Shown here piece by piece: positions 23,376 through 32,924 of a stretch of 64,000 nt of DNA. Both the position numbers and the translations under genes were made by a program. The DNA is from JAHFDS01 sp964593795 (lineage in GTDB: Bacteria; Myxococcota_A; Polyangia; JAHFDS01), in contig CAZQJC010000296.1 of assembly GCA_964593795.1 (NCBI GenBank), positions 26,545 to 90,544 on the forward strand. Direction: 5' to 3'. Under the pieces are notes generated by a model that was not told where the DNA came from, ran no database searches, and saw nothing but the letters and a program-made list of their open reading frames with translations. How positions within the stretch are numbered: position 1 is the first letter of the stretch; each line of letters begins with the position of its first letter.

Positions 23376-25349
23376 TCAGCTCACCGCCGCGCGGGCCTGC
23401 GTCGAGGCCGTCGCGAAGCGACGCATGAGGAGGGCCGCCTGCACGAAGCGCCAGCCGTCACGGATCGGGCCGACCCGTCGGTCGTCGTAAGCCCGCTCGA
23501 TCCCGGCGCGCAGGAGGGGTCCGTTCCAGATCGGAGATTCCAGGAACTCGCGCGACGCGATGGTGTCGCGCACGAGGGGAGCGAGCGGACCGCCCAGCCA
23601 CTCGGCAAGTGGATTCGAGAACCCGATCTTGACGGTGCGCGTGCGGACCTCCTCCGGAAGATGTCCGCGCATCGCCTCCCGCAGCACGAGCTTGGTGAAC
23701 CCACGACCGATCTTGCTGGTCGAGGGCAGCGAGAACCCCAGGCAGACGAGGCGCCAGTCCATGAACGGGGCCCGTACCTCGACGCCATGCGCCATGGACG
23801 CGCGGTCGAAGTTGCGGAGGATCGTCGGCAGGAGGGTCGCGTGGAACTCGACGTAGAGGCGTCGGTTCAGGGCGTCGGGGAGCGGGCTCGCTTCGCGCGC
23901 GATCTCCCCGGCCATCGGATCGGCGACGTTCGGTCGAACGAGCCACGGCGAGGCCTCCACCGGCGCGTCGGGGACGGCTCGGCGACACGCGCGCACCAGC
24001 GAGCGGAGCGGCGCCATTGGTGGCCAGCGAGCGCCTAGCTCACGCGCGGCGCGGTAGACCGCGCTCGGCAGATCCCGCCCCGGCGGCGCCGCCCCGGCGG
24101 GGTACACGTTTGTCAGCATGGGCCCGATCTCGCGCAGGGCGCGCAGGTGCGGCGGAGCCAGGTGGTCCTGGATCGCGATCTCCGGATGGTGGTGGTAGCC
24201 GGCCAGGAGCTCGTCGCCTCCGTGTCCGTCGACCGAGACGACGACCCCGGCCCGCCGCATCGCGGCATAGACGAGCGACGGGCCGAGCACGAGGTCATGG
24301 ATCTCCTCCTGCTCGAACAGCACCTCGTCGAGGCGGTCGAGCATCCGCTCGCCCCGCAGCTCGACGTAGACGGGCGCGGCGCCGGCGGCCCGGATCGTCA
24401 CGTCGGCGAGCGCTCGCTCGTCCTGCACCGTGCCCGGGTAGGTCGCCACGAAGGCGCGCTGCCAGTCGCTCGCGACGCGATCGCCGCTCGCGCGCGGGAC
24501 CTCCGACATCGTGCAGAGGACCGCGCCCGAGTCGAGGCCTCCGCTGACGGCCGTGCCGATCGCGACGTCGCTGCGCATCCGGATCCGGCAGGCGTCGCGA
24601 AGGAGCGAGCCCAGACGATCGAACTGGTCCTCGAACCGCTTCGGGGCGGGCTCGAGGTGATCGATCGTCCGCCACCACCGCCGCACCGACGGCGCGCCGC
24701 CCCGCCGGAGCGTCAGGTGGTGCCCGGGCCGCAGGCGCCGCAGCCCGCGGAGCAGGCACGCCTCGCCGCCCTCGAGCGCGTTCGAGTCCGCGAGCGCATC
24801 GGCGACGACCTGCGGATCGAACGCCCACTCGAAGCCCTCGAGGCCGAGGAACGCCTTCATCTCCGAGGCGAATGCGAACCGCCGGCCGTCGAAGAGGTAG
24901 TGCAGCGGCTTGACACCGAAACGATCGCGCGACACGAACAGCTCTCGCTCCACCCGATCCCAGATCGCGAACGCCCACATGCCATTGAAGCGCAGCTGAC
25001 AAGCCGCGCCCCACTGGGCGTACGCAGCGAGCACGACCTCGGTGTCGCTCTCGGTGGCGAAGCGGTGGCCGGCGGCCTCCAGCTCTCGCCGCAGCTCGAG
25101 GAAGTCGTAGATCTCGCCATTGAACGTGATCCAGTAGCGCCCGTCGCCGTAGGACATCGGCTGCTGGCCGGCGGGCGAGAGATCGAGGATCGCGAGCCGC
25201 CGGTGGCCGAGGCCGAGCGCGCCACCGTCGTCGACGTGGATGCCCTCGCCGTCCGGCCCGCGGTGGCGCAGCGTGCGCGTGAAGCGCGTGATCGCCTCCA
25301 CGCCCACGGGCGCGCCCGAGAGGTTCCAGATGCCGGCTATCCCGCACAT
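23376..25349 (-). CDS. asnB: Asparagine synthase (glutamine-hydrolysing)-like amidotransferase
   Basis: The 657-residue protein opens with MCGIAG, giving the Ntn nucleophile Cys2, then RHRGPDGEG and NGEIYDF of the class II glutaminase domain. The synthetase domain has the pyrophosphate-binding loop VSGGLDSG near residue 267 and a full C-terminal region with APFMDWRLV. In polysaccharide loci such enzymes often amidate a sugar acid or a linked amino acid rather than make free asparagine. Its start overlaps the stop of the upstream methyltransferase by 13 bases. Confidence 0.92.
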   Translation of the reverse strand: MCGIAGIWNLSGAPVGVEAITRFTRTLRHRGPDGEGIHVDDGGALGLGHRRLAILDLSPAGQQPMSYGDGRYWITFNGEIYDFLELRRELEAAGHRFATESDTEVVLAAYAQWGAACQLRFNGMWAFAIWDRVERELFVSRDRFGVKPLHYLFDGRRFAFASEMKAFLGLEGFEWAFDPQVVADALADSNALEGGEACLLRGLRRLRPGHHLTLRRGGAPSVRRWWRTIDHLEPAPKRFEDQFDRLGSLLRDACRIRMRSDVAIGTAVSGGLDSGAVLCTMSEVPRASGDRVASDWQRAFVATYPGTVQDERALADVTIRAAGAAPVYVELRGERMLDRLDEVLFEQEEIHDLVLGPSLVYAAMRRAGVVVSVDGHGGDELLAGYHHHPEIAIQDHLAPPHLRALREIGPMLTNVYPAGAAPPGRDLPSAVYRAARELGARWPPMAPLRSLVRACRRAVPDAPVEASPWLVRPNVADPMAGEIAREASPLPDALNRRLYVEFHATLLPTILRNFDRASMAHGVEVRAPFMDWRLVCLGFSLPSTSKIGRGFTKLVLREAMRGHLPEEVRTRTVKIGFSNPLAEWLGGPLAPLVRDTIASREFLESPIWNGPLLRAGIERAYDDRRVGPIRDGWRFVQAALLMRRFATASTQARAAVS

Positions 25350-26461
25350 CGGGGCACGTGATAGGCAACCTCGGGACGCGCGACGCGGCGCGCGATGCCC
25401 TCGGCGATCTCGTTCGGCAGCGCGATCAGCACGGTCGCGCCGGCGGGGACGTCCGACGGTGCCAGCACCGGTCGGTCGAAGAGCGCGTGACCCTGGCGAG
25501 CCGGATCCTCGTCGACGAAGAACGCAGCCGCGCCGCCGAGCGCCCCATCGAGCCACACGGCCGCGATCGAGGTGCCGAAGAGGCCGAGGCGCCCGCCCCC
25601 GAGGAGCTCGCGCGCCTGCGAGACGAGCGCGTCGAGCCAGCGCAGCCCTCGCTCCGCAGCCTGGGCAGAGGCGTGCATCGCTCCGTCATCCATCGCGTCC
25701 GACGGGCGCGCGACCGCGCTGAGCTCCTTGGGCACCCAGGTTGCCGCCACGTCGGCGCAGAGGCGCGCGCGGCCGAGCAGCGCGGCCAGCGTCGCGGTCG
25801 TGAAGTGCGCACGGTGATCCACGATCATGAGGTCGAAGGGATTGCGCGCGTGGTCGGGCACCTGGATCACCAGCGCCCCGCCGGGATTCAGCTTCGACGC
25901 CATGCCCTCGAGGAACGCGCGCGGCTCGGGGACGTGCTCGAGCACGTGGATCGCGCTGATGAGATCGAAGGTCCCATCCACCGCGGCGAGGGGCCCTGCG
26001 TGGAACGACTCGACGCCCGGGATGGCCTCGACCTCGAGGCGGTAGGTGTCGTGCAGGTCATTGCCGGTCAGGGACCAATCAGGGCGCGCAGCGCCAAATG
26101 CCCTCAAGAATGCGCCATTGGAGCATCCGACGTCGAGCAGGCGCCCCCGCGCCGGCAATGCGTGCGACGCGCCGAGCCGCTCGACGATGCGCGCGGAGCG
26201 CGCGGCGGCCTGGCCGGTCACCGGATCGAACACGGCCTGCTCCGCACCCTGGGCCTGGTGATAGACGGCGTAGGACCGATAGATCGCATCCGCGTCCGCG
26301 CGCCATTGCGCGTCATCCTGCTTCTGCACGCAGCCGCACGACCGACAGCGAACCAGGTTCCCGAGCCGCGGCCAGGGCCGACAGTCCGACGTCACGCCGG
26401 TTCGAGGGCCGGTGGCGTCGATCGCGACGGTCGGCTCGGAGCACAGAAGGCACGCGTTCAC
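25337..26461 (-). CDS. C-methyltransferase-like SAM methyltransferase with N-terminal zinc motif
   Basis: This 374-residue protein has CLLC and CRSCG pairs in the first 40 residues (putative zinc site), LLDVGCSNGAFL as SAM-binding motif I near residue 110, HVLEHVPEP, and a C-terminal second Rossmann-like domain (LGLFGTSIAAVWLDGAL, then FFVDEDPARQG). This three-part layout matches sugar C-methyltransferases of the TylC3/NovU group. The start is a GTG. It heads a minus-strand operon with the AsnB- and CgeB-like genes. Confidence 0.85.
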   Translation of the reverse strand: MNACLLCSEPTVAIDATGPRTGVTSDCRPWPRLGNLVRCRSCGCVQKQDDAQWRADADAIYRSYAVYHQAQGAEQAVFDPVTGQAAARSARIVERLGASHALPARGRLLDVGCSNGAFLRAFGAARPDWSLTGNDLHDTYRLEVEAIPGVESFHAGPLAAVDGTFDLISAIHVLEHVPEPRAFLEGMASKLNPGGALVIQVPDHARNPFDLMIVDHRAHFTTATLAALLGRARLCADVAATWVPKELSAVARPSDAMDDGAMHASAQAAERGLRWLDALVSQARELLGGGRLGLFGTSIAAVWLDGALGGAAAFFVDEDPARQGHALFDRPVLAPSDVPAGATVLIALPNEIAEGIARRVARPEVAYHVPRCAG

Positions 26462-26501
26462 GTTGTGTCCGGGTCGCTGCGGCGACGCCGGTTGGCTGCA
26501 T

Positions 26502-26509
26502 AGTATACT
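26502..26509. promoter_or_regulatory. Palindromic AGTATACT between divergent genes
   Basis: The 95-nt divergent gap between the methyltransferase gene and the membrane-protein gene holds the palindrome AGTATACT, which presents a TATACT -10-like box on both strands. No -35 is convincing on either side. Confidence 0.25.
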
Positions 26510-26556
26510 TCACGGCACGCCAGCGGTGGTCAGCCCCGACCGCCGCGACTCTCCCG

Positions 26557-28206
26557 ATGCGCTCTTCCACCTGGCTGTTCGCCGCATGCGCCGCCCTGGC
26601 CTTCGGCGCCTTGTGCTGGGCGCTGCCGCGAGGCTTCGACATCACCGACGAGGGCTTCTACCTCCTGTCCTACGGCAATCCCGACGACGTCCCGACTTCG
26701 TGGACCCTGTACCACCGCCTCGTGGGCGCGACGGTCGGGCGCTTCGCGCCTTCCATCGTGTCCTACCGCGTGGCTCGCCTCCTGCTCGAGCTCGCCGCGA
26801 CCGGCGGTCTCGCGCTCGCGCTCGGGCGCTTCCTGCGCCGCCACGGAGCTCCGCCGAACGGGAGCCTCCATCCCTTCCTTCTGCTCGGTACCCTGACCAC
26901 GCTCGCCTTCGGCCCCCGCACGCTCTCCTACAATTCGATCGTCGACGCGGCGCTCCTCTCACACGCCGCGCTCACCATCGTGGCGCTGACGCCGGGCACG
27001 GGGCGGGGATCTCGCCTGGCCGCCGCAGCGGGGGTCGGCGCTGCGTACGGCCTCCTCTTCCTCGCCAAGCCGCCCTCGGGCGCGGTTGCCGTGATGACGA
27101 CGAGCGCGCTCTTCTTGCTGGGCCGCCGGCTGGACACGCTCGCCGTGGCGCTCGCCGTCGGCGCGATCACGGCTGGAGGGGCGCTCCTCACCTGGCCGCC
27201 AGACTTCACGCTCGCGGCCCGGGTCGCGGGGGGTGATCACGCCCCGTTGACCCTGCTGCGCGCCTACGCTGATGATGCCGTCCGCTGCCTGCGCGAGCTC
27301 GTTGCGTATGTGCCCTTCTTCGCGCTCGAAGCACTCCATCGCTCGAGCTGGACGCGAGGCAGAGCATGGTACTGGTCGCTGGCGTCCGCGGCGGCGTTCG
27401 CGGTCCCGACGCTGGCGCTGGAGCGCCACCGGGCCATCTTCGTCGACGGGTACGTGGCCCTGCTGTTCGCGGCGGTCCTTCGGCTACCCAGCGAACGCCG
27501 GCGCGCGCTGGCGACGCGCGAGCGCGCGGTCGGCGTGGTCACGCTGTGGCTCGCCACCCTACCCCTCGTGGGCTCGATCGGCTCCGGAAACATGCCCCTC
27601 GTGCAGGTCTTCTTCCACCTCACGCCCTGGTTCGCCGTCGTCTGGCTGGCGGTCCTCGGGGCACGGCCGGTCGGCGTGTGCCGACATCGCGTCCTCCTGC
27701 TGACCGCCGCGCTCGCGCTCTTGCACATCGCGGACGCGGCGCTCCTCCGGCCCTACCGTGTCCCCGGCTCGCTCGCAGCTCAGGATCGGGCGCTCGCAGG
27801 GCTACCGGCCGCTCGCGGGCTCCGCTTCGACGCCGCGGTCGCGGACTTCCTGAGCACCCTCACGGCGGCGGCCGCGCGAGCCGGCCTGCGCCCCGGCACG
27901 CCGGTCATCGCGCTCTACGACGCTCCGGGCCTCGTCTTCCTGCTGGGCGGCTCCTCTCCGATGCGCCCTTGGTACTTCTCCGGCGAGGAGAACGACGCAG
28001 CGAACTGCCGTGCCATCCAGCGGACCGCCAGCCGGGGAGCCCGACCGTGGCTGCTCCTCGAGCGCGCGATCGCGCCCGGACAGGCCCGCTGCCTGGACGA
28101 GGCCGGGCTGCACTTCACGGACTACAGACCCGTCGCGACGCTGCCGAATCCGTACCGTGAGCAGCGGCCGCTGCACCTGCTCGCCCCGGCCGGTGCGCCG
28201 AGGTGA
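26557..28206 (+). CDS. Polytopic membrane protein, possible GT-C-type glycosyltransferase
   Basis: This 549-residue protein has about ten hydrophobic segments over the first 400 residues and a soluble C-terminal domain of about 130 residues. The first loop contains RGFDITDEGFYLL near residue 24, an acidic motif similar in placement to the catalytic Asp/Glu of lipid-linked-sugar GT-C enzymes. It stands alone as a single plus-strand gene between two minus-strand operons. The family is not recognised with certainty; it could also be a flippase- or ligase-like protein. Confidence 0.6.
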   Translation: MRSSTWLFAACAALAFGALCWALPRGFDITDEGFYLLSYGNPDDVPTSWTLYHRLVGATVGRFAPSIVSYRVARLLLELAATGGLALALGRFLRRHGAPPNGSLHPFLLLGTLTTLAFGPRTLSYNSIVDAALLSHAALTIVALTPGTGRGSRLAAAAGVGAAYGLLFLAKPPSGAVAVMTTSALFLLGRRLDTLAVALAVGAITAGGALLTWPPDFTLAARVAGGDHAPLTLLRAYADDAVRCLRELVAYVPFFALEALHRSSWTRGRAWYWSLASAAAFAVPTLALERHRAIFVDGYVALLFAAVLRLPSERRRALATRERAVGVVTLWLATLPLVGSIGSGNMPLVQVFFHLTPWFAVVWLAVLGARPVGVCRHRVLLLTAALALLHIADAALLRPYRVPGSLAAQDRALAGLPAARGLRFDAAVADFLSTLTAAAARAGLRPGTPVIALYDAPGLVFLLGGSSPMRPWYFSGEENDAANCRAIQRTASRGARPWLLLERAIAPGQARCLDEAGLHFTDYRPVATLPNPYREQRPLHLLAPAGAPR

Positions 28207-28213
28207 TCCCTTG

Positions 28214-28228
28214 GCCCCGCGTGGGGGC
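28214..28228. terminator. Short hairpin between convergent genes
   Basis: GCCCC (28214-28218) pairs with GGGGC (28224-28228) around a 5-nt loop, in the 32-nt gap between convergent stops. It is short and lacks a T tract, so a bidirectional terminator is only a possibility. Confidence 0.3.
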
Positions 28229-28238
28229 ACGCTCCCCG

Positions 28239-29687
28239 TCACGAGATGTTCCCGTAGCGGTACATGTCGATCATCTCGGGCGGAATGCCCCAGTCGCGCG
28301 CGCCAACCTTGTCGTGAAGCCGCTCTAGATCGTCCTGGAACATCTGGAGAACCTGCGCAGACATCTGCCCCGCAGAAGGGGAGAAGCCGTGCTGGTACGC
28401 GGCGCTCATGAGGTGCCGCGCACCGCGCTCGATCGCCACCGCTCGGGTCAACGATCGGATCGGTGCCCTCTCGGGCGCAAAGACGGAGAAGCGGGGATCG
28501 ACGGCCTCGTCGTGAAGGATCGCGGCGAGCACCGAGGAGAGCAGAGGCGAGAGGTGGAAGCCGTCTCGCTTCGTGCCAGTGGCGATCACGAGATTCGGAA
28601 CGGAGCATCTTCCGATGAGGGGATACGTATCCACCGTGGTCGGCCGCCAGCCGACGTTTACGCGCACGAGGTCCGCACGGTAGAAGTTCGTGTTGATCTG
28701 CTCGATCGCGGCCCGCATCAGAGCTTCGACGCTCGTGAGCCGCCCATGCAAGTATGGAGCCGGGGAGATGAAGTTGCTGGCGCCAATCAGGATGTGATCG
28801 TTCGGGGCATCGGGCAGTGTGAAATACGGGACGCTGTACACCCCGCAGGCGAGACCTCTATTCGGCGTCCGGACGCACTTCGTATGGGGAAATCCCGGGC
28901 TGCGGATCTCGAGTGAGACGCCGACGCCATAGAACACGCGCTGCACGGGCAGGAGAATCTCGCTCGCCGCCAGGAGGTCGGTCGTGGTGGCTCCCGTGGC
29001 GAGCAGGAAGCGATCTCCTTTCAGGACGCGACCGTCCTCTAGCACTACGCCTTCGACGCCCTTGGACGTGCCCAGCAGCCGTTTCGCGCTGGAATCCACA
29101 AAGGACACCTGACCGCACCTGGCCACGATAGCGTCCAGCTTTTCCATCATGATCCGGGGATTCACCCATCCCTCGTTCGGGATGCAGATCGCGCGGGTGG
29201 CGCGGTACCTCTGCGCGGGGGAGTAGTTCGGGATCTCTCGCGGGGATACCCAGTGATACGGCTCGTCGAATCGATCGAGGGCCTCCACGATGGCCTCGAA
29301 GTTCTCGTCGTCGAGCACGTCGGCGGCAGTGTTGTTGACGATGTACGTTCCCTTGTCGATGCAGCCGCCCCCGCTGAACCCCTCGCACCGCGCGCATGCG
29401 GGAGGGAGTCTGTCACCCGCCGCATCGATGAGCTCGCGCTCGAACTTGGGCCACATCCTCGTCGCGAGATGGCTGAGCTCGAAGCGGTAGAGATCGACTT
29501 CCGTCTCGAGGGAGCCAACCTCCACTTCCGCAAAGGAGTTGAGCATCGCGGCCGCCGCAAGGGTCGCTGAGCCGGGCCGCTCGCGGCTGCCGATGATGCT
29601 GATCCTGTCGTCGCCCGCAACCCGACGCGTTAGTCGGAACGCGGTCGTCAAGGCCAGGATGCCGTTCCCGATGATGACCGTATGCAT
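28239..29687 (-). CDS. FAD-dependent oxidoreductase, DAO/glycine-oxidase-like
   Basis: This 482-residue protein begins MHTVIIGNGILALTTA, a dinucleotide-binding motif, and has LLATGATTTDL and the C-terminal FAD-contact region NVGWRPTTVDTYPLIG and VIATGTKRDGFHLSP, as in D-amino-acid-oxidase-like enzymes. The frame is open upstream to 29738, but the ATG at 29687 has GGAGGAAG directly before it and opens with the FAD motif. Codon use in this gene and the next five is less GC-rich than elsewhere. The substrate may be an aminosugar or an amino-acid decoration. Confidence 0.8.
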   Translation of the reverse strand: MHTVIIGNGILALTTAFRLTRRVAGDDRISIIGSRERPGSATLAAAAMLNSFAEVEVGSLETEVDLYRFELSHLATRMWPKFERELIDAAGDRLPPACARCEGFSGGGCIDKGTYIVNNTAADVLDDENFEAIVEALDRFDEPYHWVSPREIPNYSPAQRYRATRAICIPNEGWVNPRIMMEKLDAIVARCGQVSFVDSSAKRLLGTSKGVEGVVLEDGRVLKGDRFLLATGATTTDLLAASEILLPVQRVFYGVGVSLEIRSPGFPHTKCVRTPNRGLACGVYSVPYFTLPDAPNDHILIGASNFISPAPYLHGRLTSVEALMRAAIEQINTNFYRADLVRVNVGWRPTTVDTYPLIGRCSVPNLVIATGTKRDGFHLSPLLSSVLAAILHDEAVDPRFSVFAPERAPIRSLTRAVAIERGARHLMSAAYQHGFSPSAGQMSAQVLQMFQDDLERLHDKVGARDWGIPPEMIDMYRYGNIS

Positions 29688-29807
29688 TCTTCCTCCGAGG
29701 TCCGCCAGCCAGACGCCGTCAGGCTCGCGCCACGCCATGACGGTAGCAAAGCCCCGTACGTGCCTGTACGCCTACGGTTTCCGCACAGCGGACCGTCCCT
29801 GCGCAGA

Positions 29808-30581
29808 TCAACCGGACAGGGTCGGCTCGAGCGTCGCGAAGCACAGTGACGGGTAGACGCGCGAACGCTCCAACCTGTGGGCGCGCCCGAGCAACACCTC
29901 GCGGTAGACCCGGCCTTCGGCGGTGATCTCCTTCCGAGCCAGCTGCCAGAACGCCAGGATGCCGCCGGGCACCATACGTGGCAGGAGCAAGTCCAGGGCG
30001 GCACGCGTCGGCTCGTAAGCATTGAGGTCGAAGAATGCGAGGGCCACGATCATCCCCGGCTCGCTGTGGAACACCTGTTTGATCGTCTCTCGGCAGTCCC
30101 CTTTGACGACCCTGTGCTTCTGCGTCACGTGTCCCATCGCATTGGCGCGCTCGTGCAGCACGAGCAGCCGCTCGAGCAGCTTGTCGTAGCCCTCCTCGAC
30201 CGCGTACGAGCCGTCCCGGATGCTCTCTGCCCGGGACTCGTCCGGCGCAATGCCCAGGTAACCCTCGAATGTGTCGAGCGCGACGATGATGCGCTGGAAG
30301 TTGAGAGGTTCGGTGACCGCCCGCAGGTTCTCGCAGAGCACGGCCGTCGCGCCGCGCCATGTGCCGACGTCGAAGATGGCACCCGGGAGCGTCACGATCC
30401 GCTGGTAGAGCTCGGCCACGGCCAGCATGCGAGCCAGCTGGCCGCTGTGCAGGAAGAGGGGCAGTGATCGCTCCATCTCCTCTGGAGATGCGGGATAGGA
30501 AGCGTGCATCTCACGAAGCTCGCGACGCGCTTCGAGCTGGCCGCCGTCGGCCCACGTAAACTTCTTCGGATCGTATTTCAT
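29808..30581 (-). CDS. TylF/MycF-like O-methyltransferase
   Basis: The 257-residue protein contains FDVGTWRGATAVL near residue 70, ALDTFEGY and a late FDLNAYEPTRAAL, as in the macrocin O-methyltransferase family (TylF/MycF), magnesium-dependent sugar hydroxyl methyltransferases. By family, it would methylate a hydroxyl group of a deoxysugar. GGAGG lies just before the ATG. The gene sits in the minus-strand block from 34064 to 28239; 120 bases separate it from the FAD enzyme gene, and this gap holds nothing recognisable. Confidence 0.8.
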   Translation of the reverse strand: MKYDPKKFTWADGGQLEARRELREMHASYPASPEEMERSLPLFLHSGQLARMLAVAELYQRIVTLPGAIFDVGTWRGATAVLCENLRAVTEPLNFQRIIVALDTFEGYLGIAPDESRAESIRDGSYAVEEGYDKLLERLLVLHERANAMGHVTQKHRVVKGDCRETIKQVFHSEPGMIVALAFFDLNAYEPTRAALDLLLPRMVPGGILAFWQLARKEITAEGRVYREVLLGRAHRLERSRVYPSLCFATLEPTLSG

Positions 30582-30594
30582 GGTCCTCCGACCC

Positions 30595-31542
30595 TCAATG
30601 AATGTTGCGGATGATCCAGCGGGGACGCCCCTTGGTGTCCGTGTAGATGCGCTGCAGGAAGATGCCGACCACGCCGGTCGAGAGGACCTGAAAGCCGAAG
30701 ATCAGCGTCAGCATGAGGAAGGTCGATGCAAATCCGGTGTGCCAGGACGTACCCGTCACGACCCCACGCACGATCACGAACATGATGAACACGAAGGCCG
30801 AAAATGCGATCACCGAACCGACCCACACGAACCAGCGTAACGGAAAGATGCCGTAGTCCACCATGGCAGCGACTGCAATACGGAAGCGCCGCGCCGGGGA
30901 GTAGCTCGTGTAGCCCTTGAGCCCCTTCTCCACCTGGAGCGTCGTGGTCCGGAAGCCTGCGTCGGTCATCAGACCGAGCAGGAAGACCGAGTATTCGCGG
31001 TAGGCCGTGACTGCGTCGACGAATCGCCGCGACATGATCCTGGCGGTCGTGACGTCCATCGGAATCTTGAGGTTCGAGAAGTAGTTGAACGCGCGGTAGA
31101 ACGCGCCTCCGATCTTGCTCTCGAAGAACCCGCCCTTGCGGCGCTTCTGGATCCCGTAGATGACATCGATCTCGGAGCCGAGCTCCTCGGCCCGGCTCCA
31201 GAAGGTCTTCACGAGCTCTGGCGCCTCCTCGAGGTCGCTATCGATCAGGAACACGCGCTGGCCGCGCGCCATCGACATCCCGGCGAGCAGCGCCAAATGG
31301 TGGCCAAAGTTGCGCGAGAACTCGACAATCACAAGCTGGTCACACATGCGCTTGCGCTCGATGGCGATCTGCAGCGACCGATCGGGAGAGCCGTCGTCGA
31401 CGATCACGATCTCGAAGGTCACGCCGAGCTCCTGACAGGCCCGGATGGTGCGGTCCAGGAAATCGGCGAGCGTGCTCTCCGACCGGTAGAGCGTCGTCAC
31501 GACCGAGAGCTGGGGCCGCGGGGCTTCGTCCTGGCCGATCAC
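30595..31542 (-). CDS. GtrB/ArnC-like polyprenyl-phosphate glycosyltransferase
   Basis: This 315-residue GT2 enzyme has LSVVTTLYRSE, VDDGSPDRS, FSRNFGHHLALLAGM and the metal-binding LIDSDLEE, followed by two C-terminal transmembrane helices and the typical ending LQRIYTDTKGRPRWII. These proteins transfer a sugar from a nucleotide donor to undecaprenyl phosphate for periplasmic glycan modification. The GTG start overlaps the stop of the upstream methyltransferase (GTGA). A longer upstream frame is a shadow of that gene. Confidence 0.88.
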   Translation of the reverse strand: MIGQDEAPRPQLSVVTTLYRSESTLADFLDRTIRACQELGVTFEIVIVDDGSPDRSLQIAIERKRMCDQLVIVEFSRNFGHHLALLAGMSMARGQRVFLIDSDLEEAPELVKTFWSRAEELGSEIDVIYGIQKRRKGGFFESKIGGAFYRAFNYFSNLKIPMDVTTARIMSRRFVDAVTAYREYSVFLLGLMTDAGFRTTTLQVEKGLKGYTSYSPARRFRIAVAAMVDYGIFPLRWFVWVGSVIAFSAFVFIMFVIVRGVVTGTSWHTGFASTFLMLTLIFGFQVLSTGVVGIFLQRIYTDTKGRPRWIIRNIH

Positions 31543-32192
31543 GGAGGTCCTTTCCGCACCACCATCGTGAACTCGTAGAGGCCATAGTCGTGCAGGAGCG
31601 CCACCTGCCGCGAGAATCTGCGCTTGCAGTAATCGAACAGCGCACAAGGATCGCAGTAGTAGAGATCGCTCCGCCGCTTGTCCGGATCCGAATAGGACGT
31701 CAGGCAATTGAACGCGAAGCCAGCTCGCCCGCACCGATCCAGGACGTCGAGCGTGGCTTCGAGGTAGTCCTTCCAAGCCTGGTCCGAGTTGCCGAGCCGA
31801 ACGCCGAAGATGCCGCTCGCCACCGCGTAGTCGCTGATCGTTGACGGGCGCGACGCATGCTCGAATCGCGCCGGGGCGGCGCTGGAAACGCGCGCCGACG
31901 CAGCGGCAATCATCGCCGCCGAGATGTCCACGCCCAGATAGGTGAAGGCGGTGTAGCGCTCGGAGAGGTAGTCGAACAGGGCCCCGTATCCGCAGCCGAG
32001 GTCGGTGATCGAGAACGGGGCACGCGTGTCGACGACCCGGAGCAGCTGCTCGAACCGCAGCCGTTGCCCGGCATCACCGTTCCAGTCGACCCCCGCCGGG
32101 GTCGCGCCGAAGGTCCGGAGCTTGAGCGAGTAATAGTCATCCACGCCCGCCAGCAGCTCCGATCGGGAGTCGCCGCCGGCATCGCCGATCAC
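31539..32192 (-). CDS. Class I SAM-dependent methyltransferase
   Basis: The 217-residue protein has ITDLGCGYGALFDYL as motif I, LGVDISAAMIAAA and a following acidic strand. A C-terminal Cys cluster (YYCDPCALFDYC) is unusual for a methyltransferase and may be structural. The GTG start at 32192 overlaps the WbqC-like stop by 4 bases and reaches the domain with a normal-length N-terminus. It is co-transcribed with WbqC and the GtrB-like gene, suggesting a shared modification step. Confidence 0.8.
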   Translation of the reverse strand: MIGDAGGDSRSELLAGVDDYYSLKLRTFGATPAGVDWNGDAGQRLRFEQLLRVVDTRAPFSITDLGCGYGALFDYLSERYTAFTYLGVDISAAMIAAASARVSSAAPARFEHASRPSTISDYAVASGIFGVRLGNSDQAWKDYLEATLDVLDRCGRAGFAFNCLTSYSDPDKRRSDLYYCDPCALFDYCKRRFSRQVALLHDYGLYEFTMVVRKGPP

Positions 32193-32896
32193 CGTTCGCC
32201 TCCGGCCACGTTCTTCATGAAACGCGGAGCCGCATCCCCGGCGTTGAAGAGCAGGTCGAGGATCGAAACGCCATGTTCGAACGCACCCCAGAGCTGGGGG
32301 TAGGTGGGATAGCCGCTGTAGTCCATGTACTCGAGCGTGATGCCGGCTTCGACAAACGCGGACGGTACAATGTACCCCTGCGCGGACGGACCGCTCAAGT
32401 AGTGCGTCGCTCCCGCGGCCGTGCACAGGCCCACGAGACGCTCGGTGCGCCCGTTCTTCGCCACCTCGTAGTCCCTGGACCACGTGATCTTGGTCCGTAC
32501 ACCGAGCCACGAGCAGATCGCCGTGAGGAAGGCATGGTTGACCAGGGACAGGTGCTCGTTCGACGCGCCCCGATAGAGTCCTTCGACCCGGTCCGCATAA
32601 TCGGCAAAAGACGGGGCAGACCGGTAGTTGTGGAGCAGTGTTTTCCAGTGCCTCGACGCCCAGTCCTCATCGTTGATGGTCGTGTCTTCGATGGCCTGAT
32701 CGTACCTGCCCTTCACGTTCACCCCGATCGTCAGCCACTGCAGCCCGGCGGGCGTCTTGATCCGGTTCCGGTTGCGCCAGTCCCGACGCGTGTACTGCGT
32801 GTCATCGAAGAGGATGAACTCGTCCACCCCCGCGATGATGTCGAAGTACCCCTTCCAGGGCACGTAGCACGACTGAACGATCGCGACTCTCTTCAT
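32189..32896 (-). CDS. WbqC-like family protein
   Basis: This 235-residue protein starts MKRVAIVQSCYVPWKGYFD and has FILFDDTQYTRRDWRNRN, IKTPAGLQWLTIGV and the end region LEYMDYSGYPTYPQLWG, all hallmarks of the WbqC family found in O-antigen clusters. The biochemical role of the family is poorly defined; acyl or amino-acid transfer to an aminosugar has been suggested by genomic context. It sits between the WecE-like aminotransferase and a methyltransferase, which fits modification of a 4-amino sugar. Confidence 0.9.
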   Translation of the reverse strand: MKRVAIVQSCYVPWKGYFDIIAGVDEFILFDDTQYTRRDWRNRNRIKTPAGLQWLTIGVNVKGRYDQAIEDTTINDEDWASRHWKTLLHNYRSAPSFADYADRVEGLYRGASNEHLSLVNHAFLTAICSWLGVRTKITWSRDYEVAKNGRTERLVGLCTAAGATHYLSGPSAQGYIVPSAFVEAGITLEYMDYSGYPTYPQLWGAFEHGVSILDLLFNAGDAAPRFMKNVAGGER

Positions 32897-32924
32897 GGGC
32901 GATCGGTCCGCAGGACCAGGACGC